Shown piece after piece: positions 10,008 to 18,377 of a stretch of 64,000 bases of DNA. Position 1 is the stretch's first letter, and every line of letters starts with the position of its first letter. The translations under genes and the position numbers were made by a program. The notes beneath the pieces are model-generated. The model was not told the origin of the DNA and did no database searches. It saw only the letters and a program-made list of their open reading frames with translations. This DNA comes from Treponema sp. (GTDB lineage: Bacteria > Spirochaetota > Spirochaetia > Treponematales > Treponemataceae): the NCBI GenBank assembly GCA_016293495.1, contig JAEDED010000005.1:60368-124367 (forward strand), written 5' to 3'.

Positions 10008-10859
10008 TTATCTGAAGGTTTTGAAACCGCCTTTGACAATATGTGCATCCATAACATTGTCTTCGTAAATTTCACCGTCAAGCTCAATATATTTTGAATC
10101 AATACAGGTGATTTTTGCACTTTCACAAGTTAAGTGTTCAACAAACTTTTTGTTCATATGTTTACCTTTTACAAATCCAGGCATTACACAGATTGTAGGA
10201 CACCATGGTTCCTTTACAATCATCAGATCCATCAATCCGTCATCATTTTTTGCCGGAGGGCATACTTTAATTCCGCCACCGAACTGAGTACCGTTACAGA
10301 AGGCTGCCATTACACATTTATAGATTTTTTCTTCACCGTTGACGGTAACACTGATTGTGTAAGGCATGTAATTCAAAAGACATTTTGCAAGAGATTTAAC
10401 ATACGAAAACTTTGTTTTATAACGTTCAGTAAGGAATAGAACTTCTACATCAAGTCCGGTTCCACAGACATTAAGGCATCGTCTTTTTCCAACCTGAATA
10501 TAATCACGGTCTTCAGGATCGCCTGAAAGAACCTTGTTTACAGCTTCAACAGGATCAAAAGGAAGCCCTGCACTTTCTGCGTAATCGTTTCCACGGCCTG
10601 CAGGAATAAGACCGAGTCTGGCTTTTGAAAAATCCATACCATTAAGAACTTCGTGGAAAGTTCCATCGCCGCCAATTACGGCAATAGTTTTTGCGCCTTC
10701 TTTGCAGAGTTTTGCGGCAACGGACTGACCTTCACCGCTTTTAGTAAGAAGATGAACTTTATATTCTTTAAATTGGGATTTTAAATATTCTTCGATAACC
10801 TGCAGAGCTTTACTTCCCGCACCTTTTCCGCTGATGGGATTAACTATTAAATCAATCAT
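10008..10859 (-). CDS. Diacylglycerol/lipid kinase family protein (YegS/DagK-like)
   Basis: The 283-residue protein starts with the DAGK catalytic domain: VNPISGKG for phosphate binding, then the nucleotide-binding GGDGTFHEVLNG near residue 65 and IPAGRGNDYA near residue 88. The C-terminal beta domain is complete (DGLMDLMIV, ELDGEIYEDN). Members phosphorylate diacylglycerol, sphingoid or similar lipids at the inner membrane. The exact lipid cannot be read from sequence. It is transcribed alone and is separated from phoH by that gene's promoter. Confidence 0.9.
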   Translation of the reverse strand: MIDLIVNPISGKGAGSKALQVIEEYLKSQFKEYKVHLLTKSGEGQSVAAKLCKEGAKTIAVIGGDGTFHEVLNGMDFSKARLGLIPAGRGNDYAESAGLPFDPVEAVNKVLSGDPEDRDYIQVGKRRCLNVCGTGLDVEVLFLTERYKTKFSYVKSLAKCLLNYMPYTISVTVNGEEKIYKCVMAAFCNGTQFGGGIKVCPPAKNDDGLMDLMIVKEPWCPTICVMPGFVKGKHMNKKFVEHLTCESAKITCIDSKYIELDGEIYEDNVMDAHIVKGGFKTFR

Positions 10860-10903
10860 GTATTTAATAATATATCACTTTGAAAGCATTGTCGAGTTTT
10901 TGA

Positions 10904-11362
10904 TTATTCAAACCAGTAGGAAGATACGGGATAACGTTTATTATCTTTCATTATTTTTACAGTATCTTTATAGCCAAGCCGTATTAAGTGTTCGATTTTT
11001 GATCTTTTAAAATTTGTAGTACCTTCAAAAAGACCGCCAAGTTCTTCAGAAGGAATAATTTCGAGGAGCTGAAGTTCTGGATTTTCTGAGCTTAAATATT
11101 TTGACGGAGTGTGATCAAGATAAACGACAAAAATCTGATTAAACTCGCCAGAGCTGTATAAATTAGTCAACGGCACAAGAGGCGTGTTATCAGCAATTTT
11201 TCCATAAATGTCAGAAACCTTTTCCAAATTGGACCAGACTTCTTCTTTCTCTACTTCTGTTTCATTTTCTTCTAAAGCATTTTTATTCGAGGAATTTCTG
11301 CAGGAAAATAAACTTATACAAATAAAAGCAAAAATAATTAAAACAGGAATTTTTTTATACAA
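10904..11362 (-). CDS. Small predicted lipoprotein, unknown function
   Basis: The 152-residue product has a short type II signal peptide ending in LFSC, so Cys21 should be lipidated. An acidic, Glu-rich linker follows, then a compact domain of about 100 residues that I do not recognise. An AGGTG ribosome site lies about nine bases before the ATG. It sits at the downstream border of the type III restriction island but looks like resident envelope coding capacity. Confidence 0.7.
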   Translation of the reverse strand: MYKKIPVLIIFAFICISLFSCRNSSNKNALEENETEVEKEEVWSNLEKVSDIYGKIADNTPLVPLTNLYSSGEFNQIFVVYLDHTPSKYLSSENPELQLLEIIPSEELGGLFEGTTNFKRSKIEHLIRLGYKDTVKIMKDNKRYPVSSYWFE

Positions 11363-11442
11363 AACATCACCTACTAATCATCGTCGTTGTCAATATCTTT
11401 TCAGAGTAAAATAAAATGCGCTATTTAGTCAACACAAAATTT

Positions 11443-11514
11443 TTACCTATCACCTATCTTGTTTCGTCTGCCGTATTTGTCGGTTACGAGGATGATGTCG
11501 TGAAGATTTGTATT
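11443..11514 (-). pseudogene. Relic of the 5' end of a DUF2726-type helicase gene
   Basis: On the minus strand this piece encodes a peptide containing NLHDIILVTDKYGRRNK and then a stop. It matches the first codons of the intact helicase gene starting at 57628 (NLHDIIFVTDKYGRRNK), with near-identical DNA over about 65 bases. It lacks the ATG and everything after codon 24. This is direct evidence that a related helicase gene once occupied the locus and was lost, leaving only its 5' end. The rest of the 11363-11677 gap holds the small reading frame at 11583 and no other gene that I can support. Confidence 0.85.
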
Positions 11515-11582
11515 ATCGATAATTTTTTTTAATATTCCTTATTATGTAAGACACCGTCCCTCATTTTAGTTTACAAAAAGCT

Positions 11583-11666
11583 TCAAGTCCTTTCGATTGG
11601 AGTAAAAACAATTCCATTAAAAGAGAAAGATCTATCAAAAAGAAAACCATAGATTGCAAACTTCAT
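11583..11666 (-). CDS. 27-codon reading frame after res, possible 5' gene stub
   Basis: It starts at an ATG 11 bases after the res stop, with AAGGGA overlapping the res terminus as a possible ribosome site. It encodes MKFAIYGFLFDRSF, a short tail and a stop. It is too short to assign. Its look, a good start region cut off after less than 30 codons, matches the other 5' stubs in this island, so I list it as a likely truncated gene start. Confidence 0.4.
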   Translation of the reverse strand: MKFAIYGFLFDRSFSFNGIVFTPIERT

Positions 11667-11677
11667 TTTTTGGATTC

Positions 11678-14600
11678 TTATCCCTTCACCCCAATAACAT
11701 TCTTCAACTGCTCGTAACTATCCACATGGTCATACTTTACACCACTGGTAGAAACCACATTAAACAGCTTTTTTGCACATTCAATCTTATTAGATTCAAT
11801 CTTATTAAGCTGCATATCTTCCATGGTTCCCTTAGTCTCAGCAATAAAGAACACGTGTTTTACCTTATCTTTATCAAAAGCAATAGCCCAGTCTGGAGCA
11901 TAGTTTCCTACTGGAGTTGGGATCTGGAATGAGCGTGGCAAACGTGCATAAACAACAACTTCCGCTGCACCATCCAGTTTGTTTACGAATTTCCATTCAG
12001 TATTACTGTCCGTAAATACTAAATCCTGAATACACTTTGTTGCTTCAAATGGAGTTTTATCTGGCAAATGTGGCGCTGTAAAAATATTTGAATCATAAGT
12101 ATCTTCTAGTTCGTGGTATTCAATATGCTCAACAATCTTTGTAGATTTCTGTGCATTAATAATATTGATAACATCACGAATAAACTTTTCTGGATTAAAT
12201 CCAAATTGCTCCATCTCTTTTACAGTAAGCTTACTTAAAATTGTAGCAACAGTTTTACGAGTCAGTTTACAGCCTTTAGCGATATCACCAACTAAATCAT
12301 ACTTTACAGAACTTGCCACTGCACGGCTCAAAGATTTTGATTCAGAAGTAGCATTTCCAAAAGAAGTTCCAGAGCGTATCTGGCTTTCATCAATCTTTGC
12401 TTTCTGCTCGCCAATCTCAAGTGTGTAGCGCATAGGCACAACTTTCAAATTGTTCTTAATAGCCTGAACTGCATTTGTAATCAATTCATCGCTGTTAAAA
12501 TGGCAGCTGTAAGTGTACTTATGATTAATCTTCTTCCACAGTTCCTGGAAAATATCCTTTTCAAAGTTTTTGTTAAGAGGGTTTCCATTTTCCCACTGCG
12601 GCTTCTGACCGTTATCAATCATTCCAACAAGAACAGAAGGATTATAAACAGCCTGAATAAGCTTCTGAACCTGTTCAAACATTTCAACACGTGCTTCTGC
12701 ATTATCTTTTAGTTCGTCTGGTAATGTGTTCTCAAGATTTCCTGTAAAGCCTTGCAGGTTTCCTAGTTCAACAGCATTCTTGTAAATTTCTGTTGGTCTG
12801 TCTTCATCATCAATGTAATCATTTTTCAAAAGATACTGATAAATGATTTTTGCCTGTTTTGTATCAAGTTCAATTTCCTGTCCACAAACAGTAATTGTTT
12901 TACCTTCAAAATAATCCATGCTTGCAATCTTAGGTCTAGAATCACTAAGCTCAGCTGTAATATCTTTCTGAAGTCCATCAACAAAATCACGGTAGCTTTC
13001 ACTTGCAATTACAGTAAGTGTGTTTACATCATGAATAGCATCTGCCAGAACTTCTTTATCCTGCCGCACACCATCTTCATTTACACAAAGACGCATACCT
13101 CGTCCAACTTCCTGTCGGCGGCTGATGTTATTGTCAGAATGTTTCAAAGTACAAATCTGGAATACATTCGGATTATCCCAACCTTCCCGCAAAGCAGAGT
13201 GAGAGAAGATAAAACGAATAGGCATGGCAAAATCCAAAAGCAAATCTTTCCGTTTTAAAATTAAATCGTATGTTGAAATATCCTCATCGCTGTCACCAGA
13301 TGAATCAGTCAGCTTTCCTTTTTTATCACGGCTAAAATAACCTTCATGACATGTACTGATTTCGGCAGAAGCTGGAAGCAGAACTTTTTGATAATAACTG
13401 TTAGGATTAATATCCACAAAGTCATTCAAAACAGTTTTGTATTCCTCTTCAAACATCTTTCCATATTCACCAAGAATTTCATTTCCGTCATCATCGTAAG
13501 CGCGGTATTTTGCAACTTCATCAATAAAGAACAAAGAAAGAACTTTGATTTTTAATCCCTGGTCATAGAATTGTTTTTCTTTCTTAAAATGACTGCGGAT
13601 TGTTTCGCGGATCTGAACACGGCGAATATCTTTTTCTGCAACATTTCCAGTCATTTCTCCAACTTTAAGAACTGTAGAATCAGAGTTATCACTAACAGCT
13701 TTATTAAAGCGAATCAGGTTTTCCTGTGGCAAAATTTCAGCAATGTAAAGTCCTTTATATTCAGGAAGTCCTTTACTTGCTTCATCCAGTTTATCTCCCT
13801 GGTTCAGTTTTACATATTGCCGTTTAATTCCGTTAGCCTGTTTCACTTCAATTTCAAGTTTAACTTGTGGAGCGGCATGAGGAGAAAGAATAATTGAATC
13901 GGCATAGATATAAGTATTAGTTCCGGCAATGTTTTCAAGCTTAAAGCCTTTAACTTCAATCTTCTTAACAAGCTTTTGATTGTATGCATCCAGAGCATCT
14001 AGGCGGTAAACAAGGTTATGCTGAATTTTATGAGTTGCCGAATAATTGATTACAAACAAAGGCTTAAACTGAGTCAAAGCTTTCTGTGTTGCAGATTTTT
14101 CATCTCCCATTCGTTGTGGTTCATCAAGAATCAAAATCGGTCTGTTAGCTGCAATAACGTCAATCGGTCGGCGGCTTGCAAACTCATCTCGCTTTGTGTA
14201 GATAATACGGGCAGCTTCGTTTCCTTTACGTCCTTCAACATTCTTATCTTTGTTCAGCGAAGTATTAAAAGCCTGTGTGTTGATAATCATTACATTTATA
14301 TCGGCGCTGGCAGAAAACTGGTCAATCATATTCAAGCGTTTTGAATTGTAAATGAAGAATCTGATTTTCTTACCATACTGCTGCATGAAGTGTTCCTGAG
14401 TATATTCAAGGCTTTTGTAAATTCCTTCGCGGATAGCAACGGAAGGAACAACAATCATAAACTTGCTCCATCCGTAGGCTTTGTTCAGTTCATACATTGT
14501 TTTGGTGTAAACATAAGTTTTGCCGGTTCCTGTTTCCATTTCAATATCAAAGCTAGGAACTCCTGCAGTCCGTTCAATCTTTGCAGAACGGATTATGAAA

Positions 14601-14905
14601 TTTGCATCCTGAATTTTATGAATGTTATCAAGAAGTTCCTTTTCGCCAAGAATTAAATCTGCATTGCGGTAGCCGTTGTCTGCCTGTTCAAGTTCTTCGC
14701 CAAAATTGTCACACGGATTCGAGGCGACTAACGCCGCCTCATCAAACAAAGCGTTCTGTGCTATCTCAATTTTTTGAACCTGCGGCATAATTCCTTTATC
14801 GCGAAGATACTGAACTTTATCTGCAAACTGCTGACCTTCAAAGCATTTTACAATAGCATCTACAGCCTGAGTCTGATATTTTTGTATTTTAAAATTGAAT
14901 TTCAT
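11678..14905 (-). CDS. res: Type III restriction enzyme, Res subunit
   Basis: The 1075-residue protein is the helicase-nuclease of a type III restriction system. It works with Mod to translocate or diffuse on DNA and cut near unmethylated sites. Visible motifs: Walker A METGTGKT (123-130), the DEAD-box equivalent LILDEPQRMG near 260, helicase motif VI RRQEVGRGMRL near 620, and a C-terminal PD-(D/E)XK core (APDWAIAF, then FFIAETKG) near 1030. Residues 60-67 (VASNPCDN) coincide with a palindromic insert also seen in mod. Two extra copies of its first 30 or so codons occur upstream at 15911-16030 and 17034-17132. It ends the operon that starts with mod. Confidence 0.93.
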   Translation of the reverse strand: MKFNFKIQKYQTQAVDAIVKCFEGQQFADKVQYLRDKGIMPQVQKIEIAQNALFDEAALVASNPCDNFGEELEQADNGYRNADLILGEKELLDNIHKIQDANFIIRSAKIERTAGVPSFDIEMETGTGKTYVYTKTMYELNKAYGWSKFMIVVPSVAIREGIYKSLEYTQEHFMQQYGKKIRFFIYNSKRLNMIDQFSASADINVMIINTQAFNTSLNKDKNVEGRKGNEAARIIYTKRDEFASRRPIDVIAANRPILILDEPQRMGDEKSATQKALTQFKPLFVINYSATHKIQHNLVYRLDALDAYNQKLVKKIEVKGFKLENIAGTNTYIYADSIILSPHAAPQVKLEIEVKQANGIKRQYVKLNQGDKLDEASKGLPEYKGLYIAEILPQENLIRFNKAVSDNSDSTVLKVGEMTGNVAEKDIRRVQIRETIRSHFKKEKQFYDQGLKIKVLSLFFIDEVAKYRAYDDDGNEILGEYGKMFEEEYKTVLNDFVDINPNSYYQKVLLPASAEISTCHEGYFSRDKKGKLTDSSGDSDEDISTYDLILKRKDLLLDFAMPIRFIFSHSALREGWDNPNVFQICTLKHSDNNISRRQEVGRGMRLCVNEDGVRQDKEVLADAIHDVNTLTVIASESYRDFVDGLQKDITAELSDSRPKIASMDYFEGKTITVCGQEIELDTKQAKIIYQYLLKNDYIDDEDRPTEIYKNAVELGNLQGFTGNLENTLPDELKDNAEARVEMFEQVQKLIQAVYNPSVLVGMIDNGQKPQWENGNPLNKNFEKDIFQELWKKINHKYTYSCHFNSDELITNAVQAIKNNLKVVPMRYTLEIGEQKAKIDESQIRSGTSFGNATSESKSLSRAVASSVKYDLVGDIAKGCKLTRKTVATILSKLTVKEMEQFGFNPEKFIRDVINIINAQKSTKIVEHIEYHELEDTYDSNIFTAPHLPDKTPFEATKCIQDLVFTDSNTEWKFVNKLDGAAEVVVYARLPRSFQIPTPVGNYAPDWAIAFDKDKVKHVFFIAETKGTMEDMQLNKIESNKIECAKKLFNVVSTSGVKYDHVDSYEQLKNVIGVKG
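14708..14740 (-). repeat. Half copy of a palindromic element inside res
   Basis: The 12 bases GTCACACGGATT (14708-14719), one spacer base, an 8-base stem (14721-14728), loop TAAC and the complementary stem (14733-14740, one mismatch) reproduce exactly the left half of the element at 18792-18874 in mod. Both encode SNPCDN in their genes. The right half is absent or decayed. Confidence 0.75.
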
Positions 14906-14908
14906 GTT

Positions 14909-15910
14909 TTATACCTCAGTATTTTCAAGCAATGCTTTAATTCTTTGTTGAAGAACTTTTTTATCAGGTAAATGCAATTTATATTCTGCAACCATAGCAG
15001 GAGATAAACTGCGGCTCAAAGCATATTCAACAACATCATCGTCTTTATCACGACACAAAAGAATTCCGATGCTTGGATTCTCTTTTTCCTTTTTTACATC
15101 GCGGTCCAGAGCCTCAAGATAAAAGTTAAGCTGCCCCAAATGTTCAGGTTCAAATTTCCCTGTTTTAAGTTCAAAAGCAACAAGACACTGTAATTCACGA
15201 TGATAAAAAAGTAAATCTATAAAAAAATCTGAATTGCCGACTTGAACTCGATATTCTTCATCGATGAATATAAAATCCTTTCCCAGTTCAAGAATAAACT
15301 GTTTCATATTACGGACAAGCGCCTTACGCAAGTCTTTTTCATCATGTTTAGGCGGAAGTCCTAAAAATTCCAACGTATAAGTATCTCTAAAAATTTCTTG
15401 CGCATTGGGAACTAACTCTTGCACGGCGGGAGTAACAATCAAACCATTATGAACGGTGGATTCATACAAATTAGAATCGATTTGGCGTTCAAGTTCGCGC
15501 TTTGTATACTTTTCTTGCAGTGATTTTTTTAAGTAAAACGCTCTTTCCTCGGCTGACTTCGTCCTACTGAAAATGATAAGATTATTTGTCCAAGACAATT
15601 CTCTCACCAGCGGTGAGAGTTTTTCATCATCTTTGTATGTTTCATAAAACTGCTTCATTCTCCATAAATTTTTATCTGAAAACCCAGTCAATTCAGGCGC
15701 AGTTTTTGCGATATAATCCGCAAGTTCCTTTACAACGCCTTTTCCCCAATTTGACTGTTCAACTTTTACACTTATGTATTTTCCAAGACTGAAGTACAAA
15801 TCAATGAGTTCATGATTTACAGCCGAATATGCCCTTATCTGCGCCTGTTTTATCATTAGCACAACATTCTGAAATTCATTGTTCTTAGTAAGTGCTATTT
15901 CATTATCCAT
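14909..15910 (-). CDS. DUF1016 (YhcG-type) PD-(D/E)XK nuclease-domain protein A
   Basis: This 333-residue protein has an N-terminal DUF1016 helical domain (SLGKYISVKVEQSNWGKG) and a C-terminal nuclease-like core: FFIDLLFYHRELQCLVAFELKTG with D, E and K in the PD-(D/E)XK order. Such proteins are common companions of restriction systems, but their role is not settled. It sits between mod and res. Its ATG follows directly the stop of a short copy of the res 5' end, and its stop lies three bases before the res ATG. A perfect 8-base hairpin (15601-15619) falls in the linker between its two domains. Confidence 0.88.
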   Translation of the reverse strand: MDNEIALTKNNEFQNVVLMIKQAQIRAYSAVNHELIDLYFSLGKYISVKVEQSNWGKGVVKELADYIAKTAPELTGFSDKNLWRMKQFYETYKDDEKLSPLVRELSWTNNLIIFSRTKSAEERAFYLKKSLQEKYTKRELERQIDSNLYESTVHNGLIVTPAVQELVPNAQEIFRDTYTLEFLGLPPKHDEKDLRKALVRNMKQFILELGKDFIFIDEEYRVQVGNSDFFIDLLFYHRELQCLVAFELKTGKFEPEHLGQLNFYLEALDRDVKKEKENPSIGILLCRDKDDDVVEYALSRSLSPAMVAEYKLHLPDKKVLQQRIKALLENTEV

Positions 15911-16030
15911 TTAGAATGCCTCCCTCAGATTGTCAAAAAACTCATCCGCAAACTGCTGGCCTTCAAAACATTTTACAAGAGCATCTACAGCCTGTGTCTG
16001 ATATTTTTGGATTTTAAAATTGAATTTCAT
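15911..16030 (-). pseudogene. Stub B: duplicated 5' end of res (39 codons)
   Basis: The frame starts MKFNFKIQKYQTQAVDAL, as in res (14905), stays homologous for about 30 codons (CFEGQQFAD), then diverges into a nine-residue tail and stops. The stop abuts the ATG of the DUF1016 gene. It differs from the real res by scattered substitutions, so it is not a fresh tandem copy. It may act as a translated leader peptide for the next gene, or be a pure relic. Confidence 0.9.
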
Positions 16031-16032
16031 TT

Positions 16033-17022
16033 TTACTTTTTCTCCAGTTTAATTATCCATTTGCCGTTTTTGTCGGCACCAACTCTTTCGATAATCCCTT
16101 GTTCCTGAAGCTTTTTCATATTTTTGTTTATGTTTAACTTTGCAATTCCAACGATTTGTGAAAGTTCTTCCTGAGTTACAAAAGGATTTTGTTTTATTGC
16201 TTCCAAGATTTTCTTTTGATTTGCAGTTATCTTTACATTTATCTTTGGAGTAATCTTTTTTTCTGTTTCAAGAAATCCTTTTATGGTATTAAGAATCGTC
16301 TGTAACATAAAAATAATGAAATTTGTGCTGTCTGCATTTGAATCGCTTGAATTTAAGGCTTTATAATATTCTTCCTGATTTTCTTTTATCAAAGTTTCGA
16401 TTGGAAGCCATGCAAAAACACTTTTCCAGTCTTTTAAAATCACAGTCTGCCAGAGCCTTCCCATTCTCCCGTTTCCGTCTTGGAATGGATGAATAAACTC
16501 AAATTCATAATGAAAGACACAGCTTTTTATTAAAGGATGAACATCGCTATTTTTTAGCCACTGAAATAAATCTGACATCAAATAAGGAACTCTATCAGCT
16601 GGAGGTGCCATATGTACAACCTGTTTTCCAGCAAAGACTCCAACTCCGTCATTTCTGTATTTTCCGTTTCGTTCAACCAGATCGTTCATCATCAATTTGT
16701 GGGCTTTTAATAAATCTTTTTCTTCGTAAGGATTCAAGGTTAGAAGAAGTTCGTAAGCCTGAAGTGCATTTTTTACTTCCTGAATCTCATTTGGGTTTCC
16801 TAAAACTCGTTTTCCTTCAATAATTGCAGTTATCTGTTCAATGCTTAAAGAATTATTTTCGATTGCCAGAGAAGAATGAATTGTTTTGATACGGTTTTCT
16901 TTTCTCAATTCCAAATGACGGGGATTATTTTCAAGGGAATTGATTTCTCCAACCGCTTCTGAAATTTGAGAAATTAAATTTATTATTTGAGATGTTATTT
17001 TAAACGGCGGCTCGTAACTCAT
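16033..17022 (-). CDS. Fic-domain protein with self-inhibitory motif and C-terminal winged helix
   Basis: Fic proteins transfer AMP (or other phospho-groups) from nucleotides to target proteins. The 329-residue product has the active-site motif HPFQDGNGRMGR near residue 180 and an N-terminal inhibitory helix SSLAIENN near residue 53, fitting (S/T)xxxE(G/N). This is the auto-inhibited class II arrangement. The last 70 residues form a winged-helix DNA-binding domain (TQEELSQIVGIAKLNINKNMKKL). It is inserted between mod and res, with a stub of the res 5' end on each side. The target is unknown. Confidence 0.92.
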   Translation of the reverse strand: MSYEPPFKITSQIINLISQISEAVGEINSLENNPRHLELRKENRIKTIHSSLAIENNSLSIEQITAIIEGKRVLGNPNEIQEVKNALQAYELLLTLNPYEEKDLLKAHKLMMNDLVERNGKYRNDGVGVFAGKQVVHMAPPADRVPYLMSDLFQWLKNSDVHPLIKSCVFHYEFEFIHPFQDGNGRMGRLWQTVILKDWKSVFAWLPIETLIKENQEEYYKALNSSDSNADSTNFIIFMLQTILNTIKGFLETEKKITPKINVKITANQKKILEAIKQNPFVTQEELSQIVGIAKLNINKNMKKLQEQGIIERVGADKNGKWIIKLEKK

Positions 17023-17033
17023 TTACACAACTC

Positions 17034-17132
17034 CTACAAAACTTTATCTGCGTATTGCTGACCTTCAAAACATTTTACTAAACCGTTTACGGCCTGAGTC
17101 TGATATTCTTGTATTTTGAATGTAAATTTCAT
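17034..17132 (-). pseudogene. Stub C: diverged 5' end of res (32 codons)
   Basis: The frame begins MKFTFKIQEYQTQAVNG and follows the res N-terminus for about 31 codons (CFEGQQYADKV) before a TAG. It is more diverged from res than stub B is, so the two stubs do not come from one event. Its ATG overlaps the TGA of a short out-of-frame reading frame that starts inside the end of DUF1016 protein B. The Fic gene starts 12 bases after its stop. Confidence 0.88.
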
Positions 17133-17213
17133 AATTTATCCTCAAAGTCTTCATTACTAATATCTTTTAATTCATTCTCAAAAAATTTTTTATGATCAAG
17201 GACTTCTGATGAT

Positions 17214-18368
17214 TTATTTTGATAGTTTTTCAACTTCAATCTTCAACCATTGAGTAAGTTTTTCAGGTTCAGGAAGATTCAATTTATATTTTTGAACAAA
17301 AAAATTTTCATCAATGCCATTACTGGCATATTCAACCAATTCTTTTCCTGCTTCCGTACACATCAGAATGCCCACCGGTGGATTATCATCTTTTTGCATT
17401 ACATTTTTTTTGTAATACGAAAGATAAAGATTCATCTGAGCAATATCATCATATTTGATTTTTGATGCTTTTAAATCGACTAAAACATGACACTTTAAGA
17501 TTCTATGATAAAAAACTAAATCGCAGAAGAAATATTCATCATCAACAACAATTCTTTTTTGTCTGGATTCAAAACAAAAACCTGTTCCAAGTTCAAGTAA
17601 GAATTCCTCAAGATGATTCATCAAAGCATTTTCTAAATCTGATTCTTCTATAACATCACTATCTTTCAAGCCAAGAAATTCATAAACAAAGGGAGTTTTT
17701 ATTACATCCTGTAAATCCATTCTCTGAGCTTTTGATTGAACAAACAAACTCATTTTCTGTGGATTTCGACTGATTGAAGACCTTTCAAAATAATTCGTAT
17801 CGATTTGCCTTTTCAGTTCACGCTTTGTCCATACGCCTTTTATGGTTTCAAGTTCATAGAAAGTTCGGGCAAGAGGATTTTCGACACCCATTATCAGTGT
17901 AAAATGAGTAAATGATAGATTTTTGAACAAAATCTCTGCAGGAATTGAAATTTCATTTTCTGAAATTTGGCAGCCAGTGGTTGCCAAATCTTTTTTTTCA
18001 GATTTTTCTTCAATCAAATTCAATTTTGCATTTGAAATCAAATTTTCATCATCTCTAAATTCAGTTAGGATAAAATCCTTTACAGGTCTTTCAAGAATTT
18101 TGAAATCAAGATAAAACTGGCGATAAAGTCGTAAATTTCTATACGAAAGAGTTTTTTTATTCAGCCTTTCAGAAAGTTTCTGCAAAGTCTTTTCACCGTA
18201 TACAGCTCTATCTTTTCCATTTTGCTCATAATGAACAATATAAAAACCTATAAGCCAATTTCGTGCTGTAAGATTTCTGTTTATGGCTTTTGCTGTTTCT
18301 TCTTCAAAAGCATTGTTTATATTCAAAACAGTATCAGAAAGCAACTCAAAATTATTTACACTTTCCAT
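17214..18368 (-). CDS. DUF1016 (YhcG-type) PD-(D/E)XK nuclease-domain protein B
   Basis: The 384-residue protein has the same two-part plan as protein A: an N-terminal DUF1016 domain (RNWLIGFYIVHYEQNGKDRA) and a C-terminal nuclease core (FFCDLVFYHRILKCHVLVDLKASK). The linker, near residue 130, is longer and carries palindromic DNA (17948-17989) encoding DLATTGCQISENEIS. It follows mod by nine bases in one operon. Proteins A and B are clearly diverged, so they are separate acquisitions, not a recent duplication. A role in the restriction system is inferred from position. Confidence 0.86.
   Translation of the reverse strand: MESVNNFELLSDTVLNINNAFEEETAKAINRNLTARNWLIGFYIVHYEQNGKDRAVYGEKTLQKLSERLNKKTLSYRNLRLYRQFYLDFKILERPVKDFILTEFRDDENLISNAKLNLIEEKSEKKDLATTGCQISENEISIPAEILFKNLSFTHFTLIMGVENPLARTFYELETIKGVWTKRELKRQIDTNYFERSSISRNPQKMSLFVQSKAQRMDLQDVIKTPFVYEFLGLKDSDVIEESDLENALMNHLEEFLLELGTGFCFESRQKRIVVDDEYFFCDLVFYHRILKCHVLVDLKASKIKYDDIAQMNLYLSYYKKNVMQKDDNPPVGILMCTEAGKELVEYASNGIDENFFVQKYKLNLPEPEKLTQWLKIEVEKLSK
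17948..17989 (-). repeat. Palindromic DNA in the linker of DUF1016 protein B
   Basis: Two adjacent inverted repeats share bases: AAATTTCA/TGAAATTT (17948-17968), and an 11-base stem around AGT (17965-17989, one G-T pair). Both lie in frame in the gene's interdomain linker. They lack the TAAC/GTTA loops of the mod and hsdS elements. Confidence 0.5.
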
Positions 18369-18377
18369 TTACTACCC

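Noticed and set aside
11427..11432. Shared 18-base string near 11413 and 25259 (AAAATGCGCTATTTA)
   Set aside because: Only one mismatch, but it is short, AT-rich and without extension. I cannot separate it from chance.
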